The notes: generated by a model from the letters alone, not told the origin. A stretch of DNA of 64,000 nucleotides from Gemmatimonas sp. UBA7669 (GCF_002483225.1 NZ_DLHL01000053.1:62001-126000); one strand, 5' to 3'; shown: positions 18,183-27,080, counted from the first letter of the stretch. Translations and numbers: made by a program.

Positions 18183-21074
18183 TCACGGCTGCAGCAGCGG
18201 CAGCACCATGAAGGTCTGCGACGGCCCCACCTTGGTGAGCGTGTCACCCGTCTGCAGGTTGAGCGTGGCGGTGTAGCGGCCGTTCGGGACGCGTGGTGCC
18301 TGACCACGCAGCAGCGCGGCCGCGCCGAAGCCACCACCACCACCACCACCGCCGCCGCCACCCAAGCCGGTGCAGGTCTGCATGGCCTGTGGGGCGGGAC
18401 GGCCACGCGCCAGGCTGTCCATCTGCGCCTGCATGGCGGCCGGCATCTGGCCACCAAACTGACGGCGCATGCGCGCCAGCTGCGCGCTGTCCGGCGGCAC
18501 CGGATCGCCGTTCAGGTTCCACACAAAGCGCTTGAGGCCCGGCGTGCGATCGAGCTCGCAGCGGCGCCACACCTTGCCGTCACTGTCGGCAATGGTGAGC
18601 ACGTACTTGCTGCCGGTGGCCGCGGCAGTCTTCACGTGGTACGTAATCCACGCGCCCACCTGCGGGTTTGGCGTGCTGTAGTTGCCGCTGATGGCGAGGG
18701 TGCCCGCCGCACCGGCCGGCGCCAACCCACCTGGCGTGAAGTTGTACGCATGACGCAGCGGCAGCAGACGGGCGTCCTCGGCCAGGGCCGTGGAGTTGAG
18801 CTCGCGCAGCGCCGAGTAGTCGTCCAGCACGTAGAAGCCGCGGCCAAAGGTGGCCATGACCAAGTCGTTTTCGCGCTTCTGAATGGTGAGATCGCGCACC
18901 TGCGTGACGGGCATGCCACCGCGCAGCGCCGCATACGACGCGCCGCCGTCCACCGAGACAAAGAGGCCGAACTCGGTGCCCACAAACAGCAGATCGCCGT
19001 TGATGTGATCCTGTGCCACGGCCCACACATTGTGCCGCGCCGGCAGATTGGCCGTGATGTTGGTCCAGGTGCGCCCACGATCGGTGGACTTGACGAGGTA
19101 CGGCGCATAGTCGCCGCGCTGCCAGTTGTTGAGTGCCACGAACACCGTGTTGGCATCACGCGGCGAAGCCAGCACGTCGCTCACGTAGGTGTACTTGGGC
19201 ACGCCCGGGAAGCTCTCGATGCGGCGCCAGGTGCTGCCGCCATCTTCCGACACCTGCAGCAGGCCATCGTCGGTACCGGCCCAGAGCAGGCCCTCGAGCA
19301 CCGGCGATTCGTCGAGACTCACCACATTGGACAAGTCGGTGGTGGACACATTGAGTGCCACCGAACCACGCGGCCACACCTTGCCCATGATGGGCAGGCT
19401 GTCGCGATTGAGATTGCGCGACAGGTCGGGGCTCACGCGTGTCCACGAGTCGCCACGATCGTCGGAGCGATAGACGAACTGGCTCGCGAAGTAGATGCGA
19501 TCGGGATTGTGCGGGCTCAAAATGAACGGCGCATCCCAGTTGGTGCGATCGCGCACACGCGTTACGGCCGAATCGCGGCGTGCCGAGGAGTCGGGCGTGG
19601 CGGCCGCGCCACTTTCATCGCCACCGGCCGAGGCGGTGGTGGGGCGGATGCCCTGTCCACGTCCCGTACGCATATCGAAGCGACTGAGGCCGCCGTTCTG
19701 CGACTCGCCAAAGAAGATGTGCTGATCTTCCATGTGGCCGCGGGCCTGGAAGCCGTCGCCGCCCACGATGTTGAACCAGTCGCTGTTGCGGATGCCCCAG
19801 GTGTTGGTGGTGCGAGAAGGGCCGCACTGCGAGAAGTTGTCCTGCGTGCCGCCGCACACGTAGTAGAACGGCTTGGCGTTGTTCACACCCACACGGTAGT
19901 ACTGCGTGATGGGCAGCGTGGCGTGGAACTTCCAGGTCTCACCGGCATCGTAGGTTTCGTACAGGCCGCCGTCGTTGCCCAAAAGAATGTGATTCTTGTC
20001 CACCGGGTCGAAGGCCAGCGCGTGATGATCGACATGCACACCGCGTCCTTCCCAGTTGGTGTTCGACCAGGTGGCGCCGCCGTCGGTGCTGCGCGAGAGA
20101 TTGGTGGCCACCGAGTAGATGTGACCGGGGCGGTGCGGATCGAGGAACAGCTCGCTGTAGTACTGGCCCAGGCCGTTCGTGAACCACTGCGCCATGGCCG
20201 CGCGCGCGCTGTCCTGCGGGGCCGCGCCGGCGCGCGCCGCACCACCCGCACCTCCACCACCACCAGCACCAGCACCGCCACCCGGGCCACGCGGCACGAC
20301 GGCGTTCTTGCCGTAGCGCGTCCAACTGGCGCCGTCATCCACGCTGCGATAAAGGCCCGACTGGAAGTTGGACGCCTCGATGAACGCATACACCTGCGTG
20401 GGCGTGCTGCGCGCATCAATCGCCAGTCCCGCACGGCCCACATCACCCGTGGGCAGGCCGTTGCTCAATTTGGTCCAGGTCTTGCCACCATCGGTGGTCT
20501 TGTGCAGCCCGCCCTCGGGGCTGCCCCCGATGGCCTGACCCACATGCCGGCGACGCGGATAGGCCGCCGCATACAGTACGTCGGGGTTCTTCGGGTCCAT
20601 CACCACATCGGTGATGCCGGTGTTGTCGCTCACGAACAGGCTGCGCGTCCAGGTCTTGCCACCGTCAGTGGTCTTGTAGAGACCACGCTCACCACCCGCC
20701 GAAAACAGCGGACCCTGCGCGGCCACGTACACCACCTCGCTGTTGCGCGGGTCGATGACGATGCGCCCGATGTGCTCCGATGCTGCGAGCCCCACGCGGT
20801 TCCAGGTCTTGCCGGCGTCGGTGCTCTTGTAGAGCCCATCGCCAAAGTGCGCGCTGCGCTGACTGTGATTCTCACCCGTGCCCAGCCAGAGCACGTCGGA
20901 GTTCTTGGGGTCGATCTCCATGCAACAGAGATTGTTCGCGCCATAGTTCTCGAAGATGGGCGTGAACGAGGCGCCGCGGTTGTTGGTCTTCCACACCCCA
21001 CCAAACGCGCTGACGATGTACCAGGTGCTGGGATTGACCGGATCGATCTTGATGTCGGCAATGCGGCCCGTCAC
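18183..21074 (-). CDS. BNR/sortilin-type repeat exported protein (main body)
   Basis: This very large protein (963 residues from the GTG at 21074) is made of beta-propeller repeats of the BNR/VPS10/photosystem-II-assembly type: GLYKSTDAGKTWNRVG, GLYKTTDGGKTWTRS and GGLHKTTDGGKTWTKL recur, each with the S/T-x-D-x-G-x-T-W Asp box. Two poly-Gly stretches (about residues 265-280, and near the C-terminus at 18329-18368) are encoded by GGT/GGC runs. The start reads TGRIADIKIDP, but the homologous opening SIRPLGPGV lies upstream in the same frame without a start codon, while a good signal peptide is in another frame (see 21071-21247). The function of such proteins is not settled; glycosidase or scaffold roles have been suggested by annotation only. 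Confidence 0.8.
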   Translation of the reverse strand: MTGRIADIKIDPVNPSTWYIVSAFGGVWKTNNRGASFTPIFENYGANNLCCMEIDPKNSDVLWLGTGENHSQRSAHFGDGLYKSTDAGKTWNRVGLAASEHIGRIVIDPRNSEVVYVAAQGPLFSAGGERGLYKTTDGGKTWTRSLFVSDNTGITDVVMDPKNPDVLYAAAYPRRRHVGQAIGGSPEGGLHKTTDGGKTWTKLSNGLPTGDVGRAGLAIDARSTPTQVYAFIEASNFQSGLYRSVDDGASWTRYGKNAVVPRGPGGGAGAGGGGGAGGAARAGAAPQDSARAAMAQWFTNGLGQYYSELFLDPHRPGHIYSVATNLSRSTDGGATWSNTNWEGRGVHVDHHALAFDPVDKNHILLGNDGGLYETYDAGETWKFHATLPITQYYRVGVNNAKPFYYVCGGTQDNFSQCGPSRTTNTWGIRNSDWFNIVGGDGFQARGHMEDQHIFFGESQNGGLSRFDMRTGRGQGIRPTTASAGGDESGAAATPDSSARRDSAVTRVRDRTNWDAPFILSPHNPDRIYFASQFVYRSDDRGDSWTRVSPDLSRNLNRDSLPIMGKVWPRGSVALNVSTTDLSNVVSLDESPVLEGLLWAGTDDGLLQVSEDGGSTWRRIESFPGVPKYTYVSDVLASPRDANTVFVALNNWQRGDYAPYLVKSTDRGRTWTNITANLPARHNVWAVAQDHINGDLLFVGTEFGLFVSVDGGASYAALRGGMPVTQVRDLTIQKRENDLVMATFGRGFYVLDDYSALRELNSTALAEDARLLPLRHAYNFTPGGLAPAGAAGTLAISGNYSTPNPQVGAWITYHVKTAAATGSKYVLTIADSDGKVWRRCELDRTPGLKRFVWNLNGDPVPPDSAQLARMRRQFGGQMPAAMQAQMDSLARGRPAPQAMQTCTGLGGGGGGGGGGGFGAAALLRGQAPRVPNGRYTATLNLQTGDTLTKVGPSQTFMVLPLLQP

Positions 21075-21247
21075 GACGCCGGGGCCGAGCGGACGGATGC
21101 TGTGCTCTTGAGCAGCTCGGCAGGCAGCGGAGTGGCTGCGGGCGCGGCGGCTGCGCGACGATCACTGCGTTGCGCAGCGACCGTTGCGGGGAAGAGCAGT
21201 GGCGCCAGCAGTGCGAGCACCGCTGAGCGGGTCAGACGACGGGACAT
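21071..21247 (-). pseudogene. Out-of-frame signal peptide of the BNR protein
   Basis: A short frame starts at the ATG at 21247 with a textbook signal peptide (MSRRLTRSAVLALLAPLLF, cleavage after VAA) and continues to PLPAELLKS, then ends at a TGA that overlaps the start region of the BNR body. BNR relatives normally have this leader joined directly to a RSIGP-like motif. Reading the other frame just after AAGAGC gives SIRPLGPGVVTGRIADI, so the joint lies at about 21103-21115 and needs a loss of one base or a gain of two. This is a frameshift, real or from sequencing. Confidence 0.75.
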
Positions 21248-21264
21248 CGAGGGAAGGGCAGAGG

Positions 21265-22353
21265 TCAGGTGGGAACAGCCGCAGAAGCCGAGGCCGGTGT
21301 TGCATCGGCATGCCGGCCCTGTGCCGGTGTGCCGCAGGTGGGGCAATAGGGATAGAACGCATTCTTGCGCGTGCTGCATTCGCCGCACTTGTCGAAGAGT
21401 CGGAGGCCGCAGTGCACACAGAAGTTGCTGGGGCCCTCGGGACCCTTGGCCACGGCACGCTCGCAGCCCGGGCAGACGCCGGCATCGAGCCGCTTGAGTG
21501 CCTCCTCGTACTTGAGACTGCGGCGACGTTCTTCCTCGCTCTGCTGCTCCACCTGCTGGCGCTGCGCGAGATACTTGCGCATGGCGCGGATGGTGTACAC
21601 GCCGGCCACCAGAGACACCACAATGCCCACGCCGTAGCGCACATAGCCGCCGTAGCTGGGCAGGTAGGGCACCAGCTCCACAAAGAACGCGAACACGGCA
21701 AAGAGCACAAAGCCACGCAGCAACGGCCAGTACTCACTCTTGCGCTTGCGCATCACCATCCAGCCGGCCACCACCAGCAGGGGCAGCGTGAGCGCGAGCC
21801 GCAAGCCGAAGGTGGTCAGCTCCTGCTGAAACCGTGCCTTCTCGAAGGGCCCGCGCGCGGCAAGTTCGAGCTCGATCTGCGCTTCGCGGTTGGCCTCCTG
21901 GGCCTGCGAAATATCGAGCAGGCGTGTGTCGATGCGCTCCAGTTCGGATTCGGCGTCGCGCTCGATGACCTTGAGTGAATCGAGCTGTCGCGTGCGCGAG
22001 AGGACTTCGGGATCCTGCTGCGGATCGGTGGTGGCGGTGCGGGTGGCAATCCAGGCGTCGAAGGTTTCCTTCTGCGCCGTGTAGGCGTTGCGCGCCGCAA
22101 TGTGCCCCTGCATGGCGCGATCGCGTTCGTCCTGCGTGCGACGCTGCAGACCCTGCAGCGAATCGCGTGCACTGCGCAGCGGCGCGGCCAGCGTCGGGTC
22201 GACGAACTCCTGCAACTGCAGGCGGTCCGGAGCGCCCGGCAGTTCACCAACGATCTTGCCACCAAGCCCAATGAGGAAGCTGGCAAAGACCAGAGACACC
22301 ACCCACATCGCGAACGCAAAGATGCGTTCGGGCACGCGAAAGGCGCGGAACAT
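21265..22353 (-). CDS. Membrane protein with coiled coil and C-terminal zinc ribbon
   Basis: The family was not recognised. The 362-residue protein starts with a membrane helix (about 10-30, FAMWVVSLVFASFLIGLG), followed by a long charged, probably coiled-coil, segment (about 50-165) and two or three further helices at about 175-245 (LALTLPLLVVAGWMVM, FVLFAVFAFFVELVPYL). The C-terminus is a cytosolic double zinc-ribbon with four Cys pairs: CPGCERA, FCVHCGL, KCGECST and YCPTCGT. It starts 3 bp after the alpha/beta hydrolase stop, so the two are likely co-transcribed with the enoyl-CoA hydratase gene further upstream. Confidence 0.7.
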   Translation of the reverse strand: MFRAFRVPERIFAFAMWVVSLVFASFLIGLGGKIVGELPGAPDRLQLQEFVDPTLAAPLRSARDSLQGLQRRTQDERDRAMQGHIAARNAYTAQKETFDAWIATRTATTDPQQDPEVLSRTRQLDSLKVIERDAESELERIDTRLLDISQAQEANREAQIELELAARGPFEKARFQQELTTFGLRLALTLPLLVVAGWMVMRKRKSEYWPLLRGFVLFAVFAFFVELVPYLPSYGGYVRYGVGIVVSLVAGVYTIRAMRKYLAQRQQVEQQSEEERRRSLKYEEALKRLDAGVCPGCERAVAKGPEGPSNFCVHCGLRLFDKCGECSTRKNAFYPYCPTCGTPAQGRHADATPASASAAVPT

Positions 22354-22356
22354 GTG

Positions 22357-23121
22357 TTACTCCGGCAGGCGTGAGGCGAACGGTGAGAGCTGCGCAATCA
22401 ACAGGTCGAGCGGTACTTTCTCGATGGGATGGGGCACCCCCTCGAGCAACACGGCTTCGGCACGCGGCATGGCTTCGGCAAAGCGCTGCGACTCCTCGAG
22501 CGTGACGGAGTCATCGCGCGAACCCACCAGCAATCGCACGGGCGCAGCAATCTGTGCCACAGACGTCGTGGTAAGCGGCGGCGCCTCGCCCAGCGCGCGC
22601 AGCACGGCGGCCGTGCGTGTGAGCGTGAGTTCCCATCCGCCGGCTTCGGCGTGACGCGCGGCCAGGGCATCGGCAAAGGCCGGTACCTTGGCACGCATGC
22701 CCTCGGGGTTGAGACGTCGCGCACCCGCCTCCGCCACCTCGGGTGTCCATGCCAGCATGGTGCCCAGGGTCACGATGCCCGCCACGAGCCCCGGCTGCAT
22801 TTGCTCGGCCAGCAGCGCGGCGTAGCCACCCATGGAGTAGCCGAATACCAGCACGCGTTGCGGCGCCAGTTCACGTACACGCGCGGCAATCACGTCGGCA
22901 AATGCCGGCATGCTGAACGCCGCGTCGCTTTCCGCATCGCTTTCCGCATCGCTTTCCGCATCGCTCAACGCTGGTGTACGTCCATGCCCCGGCAACTCCA
23001 GCGTGTGCACGGCAGCAAACACCTCGTGCGCGCGCGCCGCGTCCGCTACCGGTGCCATCTGCTCGGCGCTGCCCAGTGCCCCATGGACAATGAGCAGCGC
23101 CGGACGAGCGGATGTCGCCAT
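22357..23121 (-). CDS. Alpha/beta hydrolase
   Basis: This cytosolic alpha/beta-hydrolase has 254 residues. It has the oxyanion region LIVHGALGS, the PGHGRTP loop, the nucleophile elbow GYSMGG, an acid in VGSRDDSVT and a His in GVPHPIEKVP. Inserted after PGHGRTP is a tandem repeat of the tetrapeptide DAES encoded by 12-bp units at about 22926-22975. The start codon overlaps the stop of the enoyl-CoA hydratase gene (TAATG), showing translational coupling. Its position next to paa genes suggests a thioesterase or hydrolase tied to CoA metabolism, but that is inference. Confidence 0.8.
   Translation of the reverse strand: MATSARPALLIVHGALGSAEQMAPVADAARAHEVFAAVHTLELPGHGRTPALSDAESDAESDAESDAAFSMPAFADVIAARVRELAPQRVLVFGYSMGGYAALLAEQMQPGLVAGIVTLGTMLAWTPEVAEAGARRLNPEGMRAKVPAFADALAARHAEAGGWELTLTRTAAVLRALGEAPPLTTTSVAQIAAPVRLLVGSRDDSVTLEESQRFAEAMPRAEAVLLEGVPHPIEKVPLDLLIAQLSPFASRLPE
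22926..22975. repeat. 12-bp tandem repeat inside a hydrolase gene
   Basis: About three and a half to four copies of a 12-bp unit (plus strand GCTTTCCGCATC) encode repeated Asp-Ala-Glu-Ser in the alpha/beta hydrolase at a surface loop. Copy number could vary by slippage without changing the frame. Confidence 0.8.
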
Positions 23122-23906
23122 TACTTGGCCTTGAAGGCGCTGATGGCCTGGCGCGTGAAATCCGACAGCACCAGCGTGCCGCTCATGGTGGCGCGTTCGG
23201 CCAGCATGGCGTCCCAGTGTTCGGTGCCGGCCCAGAACACCTGCTTCATCTGCGCCATGGCTTCGGGATTGCTGGCCGCCAGCGTGCTGGCCAGCTGATC
23301 CACGGCCCCGTCGAGCGCCAGCTCTTCATGCACGACCTTGGCATACAGGCCACGGCGCTCACACCAGGCCGCGTCGCGCCAGTCGGCGTCCACCGCCATC
23401 TGGCTGAACGAGGCGAGGCCGATTTTGCGCTCGATGACCGGTCCCACAACAAAGGGACCGATCCCCACGGCCAGTTCGCTGAGCTTGGCCGAGGCCTTGT
23501 CCACGGCAATGGCGTAATCGGACGCGGCAATGAGACCCACCGCGCCGCCGGCCGCCTTGCCATGCACCCGGGTGACGACGAATTGCGGGGCCCGCATCAT
23601 GGCCAGAATGACGCCGGCAAAGCCCGAGAAGAACTGCTGACCCTGCGCGATGTCGGTAATGCTGGTCAGCTCGTCGAAGGAGGCGCCGGCGCAGAAGGGG
23701 CCCGTGCCGCCGCTCTGCAGCACGATGACGCGAACTTCCGGCTGGCGGGAAACGTTGGTGATGGTGGACGCCAGTTCGCGCAGCAGGGTGCCCGGGAGCG
23801 AATTGCTCTTCGGGTGGTAAAACTCGATGCGGCCGATTCCAGCGGCCACGTGGGTTCGGACGTATCCGTTCGGACCCGTTTCCGGAGTGGGGTGATCGGG
23901 AGTCAT
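23121..23906 (-). CDS. Enoyl-CoA hydratase/isomerase family protein
   Basis: This crotonase-fold enzyme has 261 residues from the ATG at 23906. The CoA-binding oxyanion-hole segments are GPFCAGASFDEL and GKAAGGAVGLIAASDYAIA, followed by the hydratase-type helix KLSELAVGIGPFVVGPVIE. It is transcribed divergently from paaA, and the starts are only 63 bp apart. It may act as the 2,3-dehydroadipyl-CoA hydratase of phenylacetate catabolism (PaaF-like), since PaaG is encoded at 31817; the sequence alone does not prove it. A longer open frame upstream on the minus strand is only the shadow of paaA. Confidence 0.82.
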   Translation of the reverse strand: MTPDHPTPETGPNGYVRTHVAAGIGRIEFYHPKSNSLPGTLLRELASTITNVSRQPEVRVIVLQSGGTGPFCAGASFDELTSITDIAQGQQFFSGFAGVILAMMRAPQFVVTRVHGKAAGGAVGLIAASDYAIAVDKASAKLSELAVGIGPFVVGPVIERKIGLASFSQMAVDADWRDAAWCERRGLYAKVVHEELALDGAVDQLASTLAASNPEAMAQMKQVFWAGTEHWDAMLAERATMSGTLVLSDFTRQAISAFKAK

Positions 23907-23913
23907 GCGGGAG

Positions 23914-23941
23914 AAGATAGCCTCCCGTTCCGATTGTCGAA
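23914..23941 (-). promoter_or_regulatory. Candidate promoter of the enoyl-CoA hydratase gene
   Basis: On the minus strand, TTCGAC (23936-23941) and TATCTT (23914-23919) are 16 bp apart, and the -10 box ends 7 bases before the ATG at 23906. That spacing would place transcription start at or next to the start codon, giving a leaderless mRNA. The -35 overlaps that of the divergent paaA promoter. Confidence 0.5.
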
Positions 23942-23963
23942 TCCCGATCCGCCTGCCTATCTT
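23934..23963 (+). promoter_or_regulatory. Candidate promoter of paaABCD
   Basis: TTGTCG (23934-23939) and TATCTT (23958-23963) are separated by 18 bp; the ATG of paaA starts six bases after the -10 box, with no ribosome-binding site between. This predicts a leaderless transcript. The same TATCTT-N6-ATG arrangement precedes paaG at 31805-31817. Confidence 0.55.
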
Positions 23964-23969
23964 TCCCTG

Positions 23970-24941
23970 ATGGACCAGACCATGCCCGTTCCCACCGAGG
24001 AGGCGGCCCTCCTGGCCGCTTTTGAAGCCCGCATCGCCGCCGGCGAGAGCATCGAGCCCAAGGACTGGATGCCGGAGCGCTACCGCAAGCAGCTCACGCG
24101 CATGATGTCCCAGCACGCCCATTCCGAAATCGTGGGCATGCTGCCCGAGGGCAACTGGATTACCCGCGCCCCCAGCCTGCGGCGCAAGCTGTCGCTGCTG
24201 GCCAAGGTGCAGGACGAGGCCGGTCACGGCCTGTACATCTACTGCGGCACGGAAACGCTGGGTGTGGATCGGCAGGAGCTCACCGAGCAGCTGCTCGACG
24301 GCCGCGCCAAGTACTCCAGCATCTTCAACTACCCCACGCTCACCTGGGCGGATGTGGGGGTGATTGGCTGGCTGGTGGACGGCGCCGCCATCGTGAACCA
24401 GACGGTGCTGGCCAAGGCCTCGTACGGGCCCTACGCGCGCGCCATGGTGCGCATCTGCAAGGAAGAAAACTTCCACAAGCGCCAGGGCTACGAAGTCTGC
24501 ATGGTGCTGTCCAAGGGCACGCCGGCGCAGAAGGCCATGCTGCAGGACGCAGTGAACCGCTTCTGGTGGCCCTCGCTCATGATGTTCGGCCCCAGCGACA
24601 CCAACTCGCCCAACAGCGCCGAGCTGCTCAAGTGGCGCGTGAAGCGCAAGACCAACGACGAGCTGCGTCAGCGCTTCGTGAACCTCACCGTGCCGCAGGC
24701 CATCGCGCTGGGCATCACCATTCCGGACCCCGATCTCAAGCTCAACGAGGCCACGGGTGACTGGGAGTTCGGCGAGATCGACTGGAGCGAGTTCCACGCC
24801 GTGCTCAAGGGCGAAGGCCCCTGCAATCACGAGCGCATGGCGGCCCGTCAGGCGGCGCACAAGGAAGGCGAGTGGGTGCGCGCAGCAGCCACGGCCCACG
24901 CCGAGAAGCAGAAGGCGCGCCAGGCCACGGCGGCGGCCTGA
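23970..24941 (+). CDS. paaA: 1,2-phenylacetyl-CoA epoxidase, catalytic subunit PaaA
   Basis: This is the catalytic subunit of the multicomponent oxygenase that epoxidises the aromatic ring of phenylacetyl-CoA. The 323-residue protein has the di-iron carboxylate ligands of the ferritin-like fold, with one ExxH in KVQDEAGHGLYIY (Glu83, His86) and the second in CKEENFHKRQGYE. The start at 23970 (MDQTMPVPTE) follows a candidate promoter; the upstream in-frame extension overlaps the divergent hydratase gene and is not coding. The stop overlaps the paaB start by one base (TGATG). It is first of paaABCD. Confidence 0.95.
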   Translation: MDQTMPVPTEEAALLAAFEARIAAGESIEPKDWMPERYRKQLTRMMSQHAHSEIVGMLPEGNWITRAPSLRRKLSLLAKVQDEAGHGLYIYCGTETLGVDRQELTEQLLDGRAKYSSIFNYPTLTWADVGVIGWLVDGAAIVNQTVLAKASYGPYARAMVRICKEENFHKRQGYEVCMVLSKGTPAQKAMLQDAVNRFWWPSLMMFGPSDTNSPNSAELLKWRVKRKTNDELRQRFVNLTVPQAIALGITIPDPDLKLNEATGDWEFGEIDWSEFHAVLKGEGPCNHERMAARQAAHKEGEWVRAAATAHAEKQKARQATAAA

Positions 24942-25255
24942 TGAGCGCTTCCATTGGCAACGGCGCAATTGCGGACAGCCAGTGGCCGCTCTGGGAGGTG
25001 TTCACCCAGGGCGCCCACGGCGAGCCCTTTGAGCACGCGGGCAGCATTCACGCGGCCGACGCCGAGCACGCGCTGCAGAACGCGCGTGACGTGTACACAC
25101 GCCGCGGCGAAGCCGTGAACCTGTGGGTGGTGCCCACGACAGCCATCGTGGCGTCGGCGCCGTCGGATGCCGGGCCGTTCTTCGATCCCGGCAACGACAA
25201 GGCCTACCGGCATCCGCAGTTCTATATCGCGCCGCGTGGCGTGCGCATCTTCTGA
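24941..25255 (+). CDS. paaB: 1,2-phenylacetyl-CoA epoxidase subunit PaaB
   Basis: This is a small accessory subunit (104 residues) of the phenylacetyl-CoA epoxidase complex. It begins SQWPLWEVFTQGAHGEPFEH, the conserved W-x-x-(F/W)-E-V-F opening of PaaB, followed by HAADAEHALQNARDVYTRRG and VNLWVVP. It is needed for oxygenase activity but is not itself catalytic. The start ATG at 24941 overlaps the paaA stop and its own stop overlaps the paaC ATG at 25255, so the three subunits are translationally coupled. Confidence 0.93.
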   Translation: MSASIGNGAIADSQWPLWEVFTQGAHGEPFEHAGSIHAADAEHALQNARDVYTRRGEAVNLWVVPTTAIVASAPSDAGPFFDPGNDKAYRHPQFYIAPRGVRIF

Positions 25256-26067
25256 TGGCTGAAGTCATCAACAAGGCGCCCGACGTGCCCATCGCGGCGC
25301 CGCGCAAGGTGCCGGTGGCCAACCCGCTGGCCGACTATCTGCAGCGACTCGGCGACGACCGGCTTATTCTCGGGCATCGTGTGTCGGAGTGGTGCGGCCA
25401 CGGGCCCATTCTCGAGGAGGACATCGCGATGGCCAACATCGCGCTGGATCTCATCGGGCATGCCTCGTCGTTGCTGGCTCTGGCGGGTGAGGTGGAGGGC
25501 GAAGGCCGCAGCGACGACACGCTGGCCTACTTCCGCGATGCGGTGCACTTCCGCAACGCGCTGCTGGTGGAACAGCCCAATGGCGACTTTGCCATGACCA
25601 TGATGCGGCAGTTCCTCTTTGATACCTACAGTGTGCTGCTGTGGGATCAGCTGTCGCGTTGCGGGCACGAGGGTCTGGCGGCCATCGCCACCAAGTCGCT
25701 CAAGGAAGACAAGTACCACCTGCGCCACAGCAGCGAGTGGGTGGTGCGGTTGGGCGACGGCACCGAGGAGAGCCACCAGCGCGCGCAGCATGCGCTCGAC
25801 GAACTGTGGCGCTTCACGGGTGAGCTGTTCGACCGCGACGAGGTGGACGCCGCCGTGGAGGCGCAGGGCATCGTGGTGGACCATGAGGCGCTGCGTGCAT
25901 TGTGGACCACCATGGTGCGAGACGTGCTGCAGCGCGCGACGCTCACCATGCCCACGAGCACGGCGGTACGCCGCGGGGGACGCACGGGCTTTCACACCGA
26001 GCATCTGGGCCATCTGCTGGCCACCATGCAGAGCGTGGCGCGCGCGCATCCCGGCGCGAGCTGGTAG
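25255..26067 (+). CDS. paaC: 1,2-phenylacetyl-CoA epoxidase structural subunit PaaC
   Basis: PaaC is a ferritin-like structural partner of PaaA that has lost full metal-ligand function. The 270-residue protein contains LADYLQRLGDDRLILGHRVS followed by EWCGHGPILEEDIAMANIAL, typical of PaaC. The later segment SLKEDKYHLRHSSEWVVRLG is conserved too. The start at 25255 overlaps the paaB stop; paaD begins 5 bp after its stop. Its length is normal. Confidence 0.93.
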   Translation: MAEVINKAPDVPIAAPRKVPVANPLADYLQRLGDDRLILGHRVSEWCGHGPILEEDIAMANIALDLIGHASSLLALAGEVEGEGRSDDTLAYFRDAVHFRNALLVEQPNGDFAMTMMRQFLFDTYSVLLWDQLSRCGHEGLAAIATKSLKEDKYHLRHSSEWVVRLGDGTEESHQRAQHALDELWRFTGELFDRDEVDAAVEAQGIVVDHEALRALWTTMVRDVLQRATLTMPTSTAVRRGGRTGFHTEHLGHLLATMQSVARAHPGASW

Positions 26068-26072
26068 GCATT

Positions 26073-26600
26073 GTGAGCAGCGGGTCAACCGGGTCAGGCA
26101 GTTCGACGTTTGCGCTCACGCGCGACGACGTGATGGCGTTGCTCAACACCGTGCCCGATCCCGAAGTGCCGGTGATCAGCGTGGTGGAGCTGGGTGTGGT
26201 GCGCGACGTGGACATCACGCCCGAGCGGGTGCTGGTGACCATGACGCCCACCTACTCGGGCTGCCCGGCCATGCGCGAAATGGAGGCCGATGTGAAGGCC
26301 GTGCTGCTGGCGCGTGGTGCGCCGGCGGTGGAAGTGCGCACGGTGCTCTCGCCGGCCTGGACCACCGACTGGATTGGGCCGGAGGCGCGCGAAAAGCTGC
26401 GGCGCTACGGCATCGCGCCGCCGGGCAAGGCCGAGTCCCAGGGGCTGGTGACCCTCACGCGTGCACGCAGCGCGGTGGCCTGTCCGTTCTGCGGCAGCAC
26501 CGACACGGTGCTGCAGTCGGAGTTTGGCAGCACGGCCTGCAAGGCCATTCACCAGTGCCGCGCCTGCGGCTCGCCCTTCGACGAGTTCAAGCCGCTGTAA
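26073..26600 (+). CDS. paaD: PaaD, phenylacetyl-CoA epoxidase maturation factor
   Basis: PaaD is an MIP18/DUF59-family protein thought to help insert or repair the metal or Fe-S cofactor of the epoxidase complex. The DUF59 domain is seen in DPEVPVISVVELGVVRDV and MTPTYSGCPAMREMEADV, and the C-terminal zinc-binding part has CPFC and CRAC pairs. The GTG at 26073 is the only sensible start close to the paaC stop. In most paa operons paaE (the reductase) comes next; here the following 700 bp hold repeats and no gene. Confidence 0.93.
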   Translation: MSSGSTGSGSSTFALTRDDVMALLNTVPDPEVPVISVVELGVVRDVDITPERVLVTMTPTYSGCPAMREMEADVKAVLLARGAPAVEVRTVLSPAWTTDWIGPEAREKLRRYGIAPPGKAESQGLVTLTRARSAVACPFCGSTDTVLQSEFGSTACKAIHQCRACGSPFDEFKPL

Positions 26601-26722
26601 CTGGACGCTCTGACTGGCCGGTGAATAGCAGCAACTGATTACCACGGAAGACACGGATTGGACGGAAACCACAGGACTCGTGGGCTATGCACGAAAGCCG
26701 GTCCTTTAGGGGTTCGTAGTGG

Positions 26723-26861
26723 CCTCTCTATGCGCCCTCCATTCCTCCAATTCTCTGCGTGAGCTGTTAACAAACTCTCGGATGCAACCAGTACCGGTGC
26801 TCCGGCCGGACCGTCAACGGCTCACGCAGAGAACTGCGGGAGAACAGCAGAGTACGCAGAG
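26723..26861. repeat. Hairpin repeat, copy 1
   Basis: This copy contains arms TTCTCTGCGTGAGCTGTTAA (from 26751) and a complementary arm at 26813-26833, with two mismatches over 21 bp and a loop of about 40 bases. The flanking text (GCGCCCTCC before, ACGCAGAG after) is shared with copy 2 at 26956-27080. Confidence 0.75.
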
Positions 26862-26955
26862 TGACGAATTGTTCTTGAACGATCCTCATTTCTGATCCGT
26901 GTGGTTTCCGCCCAATCCGCGTCATCCGCGACAAGGTAGTTCAACCCGAACGGCT

Positions 26956-27080
26956 CCTCTCTGCGCCCTCCTTTCCTCCGCTTCTCTGCGTGAGCTGTTA
27001 ACGAGCTCTCCGATACAACGAGTGGCGGCGCTTCGGCCGGACCATCAACAGCTCACGCAGAGGAAGTGAGGACGCAGAGT
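26956..27080. repeat. Hairpin repeat, copy 2
   Basis: This is an imperfect direct copy of 26723-26861, about 15 bases shorter. The left arm is at 26982-27002 and the right arm at 27044-27062, pairing over 18 bp around TGAGCTGTT and AACAGCTCA. The loop retains the CTTCGGCCGGACC text seen as CTCCGGCCGGACC in copy 1. Confidence 0.75.

Noticed and set aside
18300..18370. Run of CCACCA triplets as a possible regulatory or CRISPR-like repeat
   Set aside because: It codes for poly-Gly on the minus strand inside the BNR protein and is a simple triplet expansion without spacers.
18636..21497. 953-residue open frame on the plus strand
   Set aside because: It is antisense to the BNR-repeat gene; the composition and lack of motifs show it is a shadow.
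23112..23969. N-terminal extension of paaA on the plus strand
   Set aside because: The extension is antisense to the enoyl-CoA hydratase gene; PaaA homologues start near MDQTMPVP.
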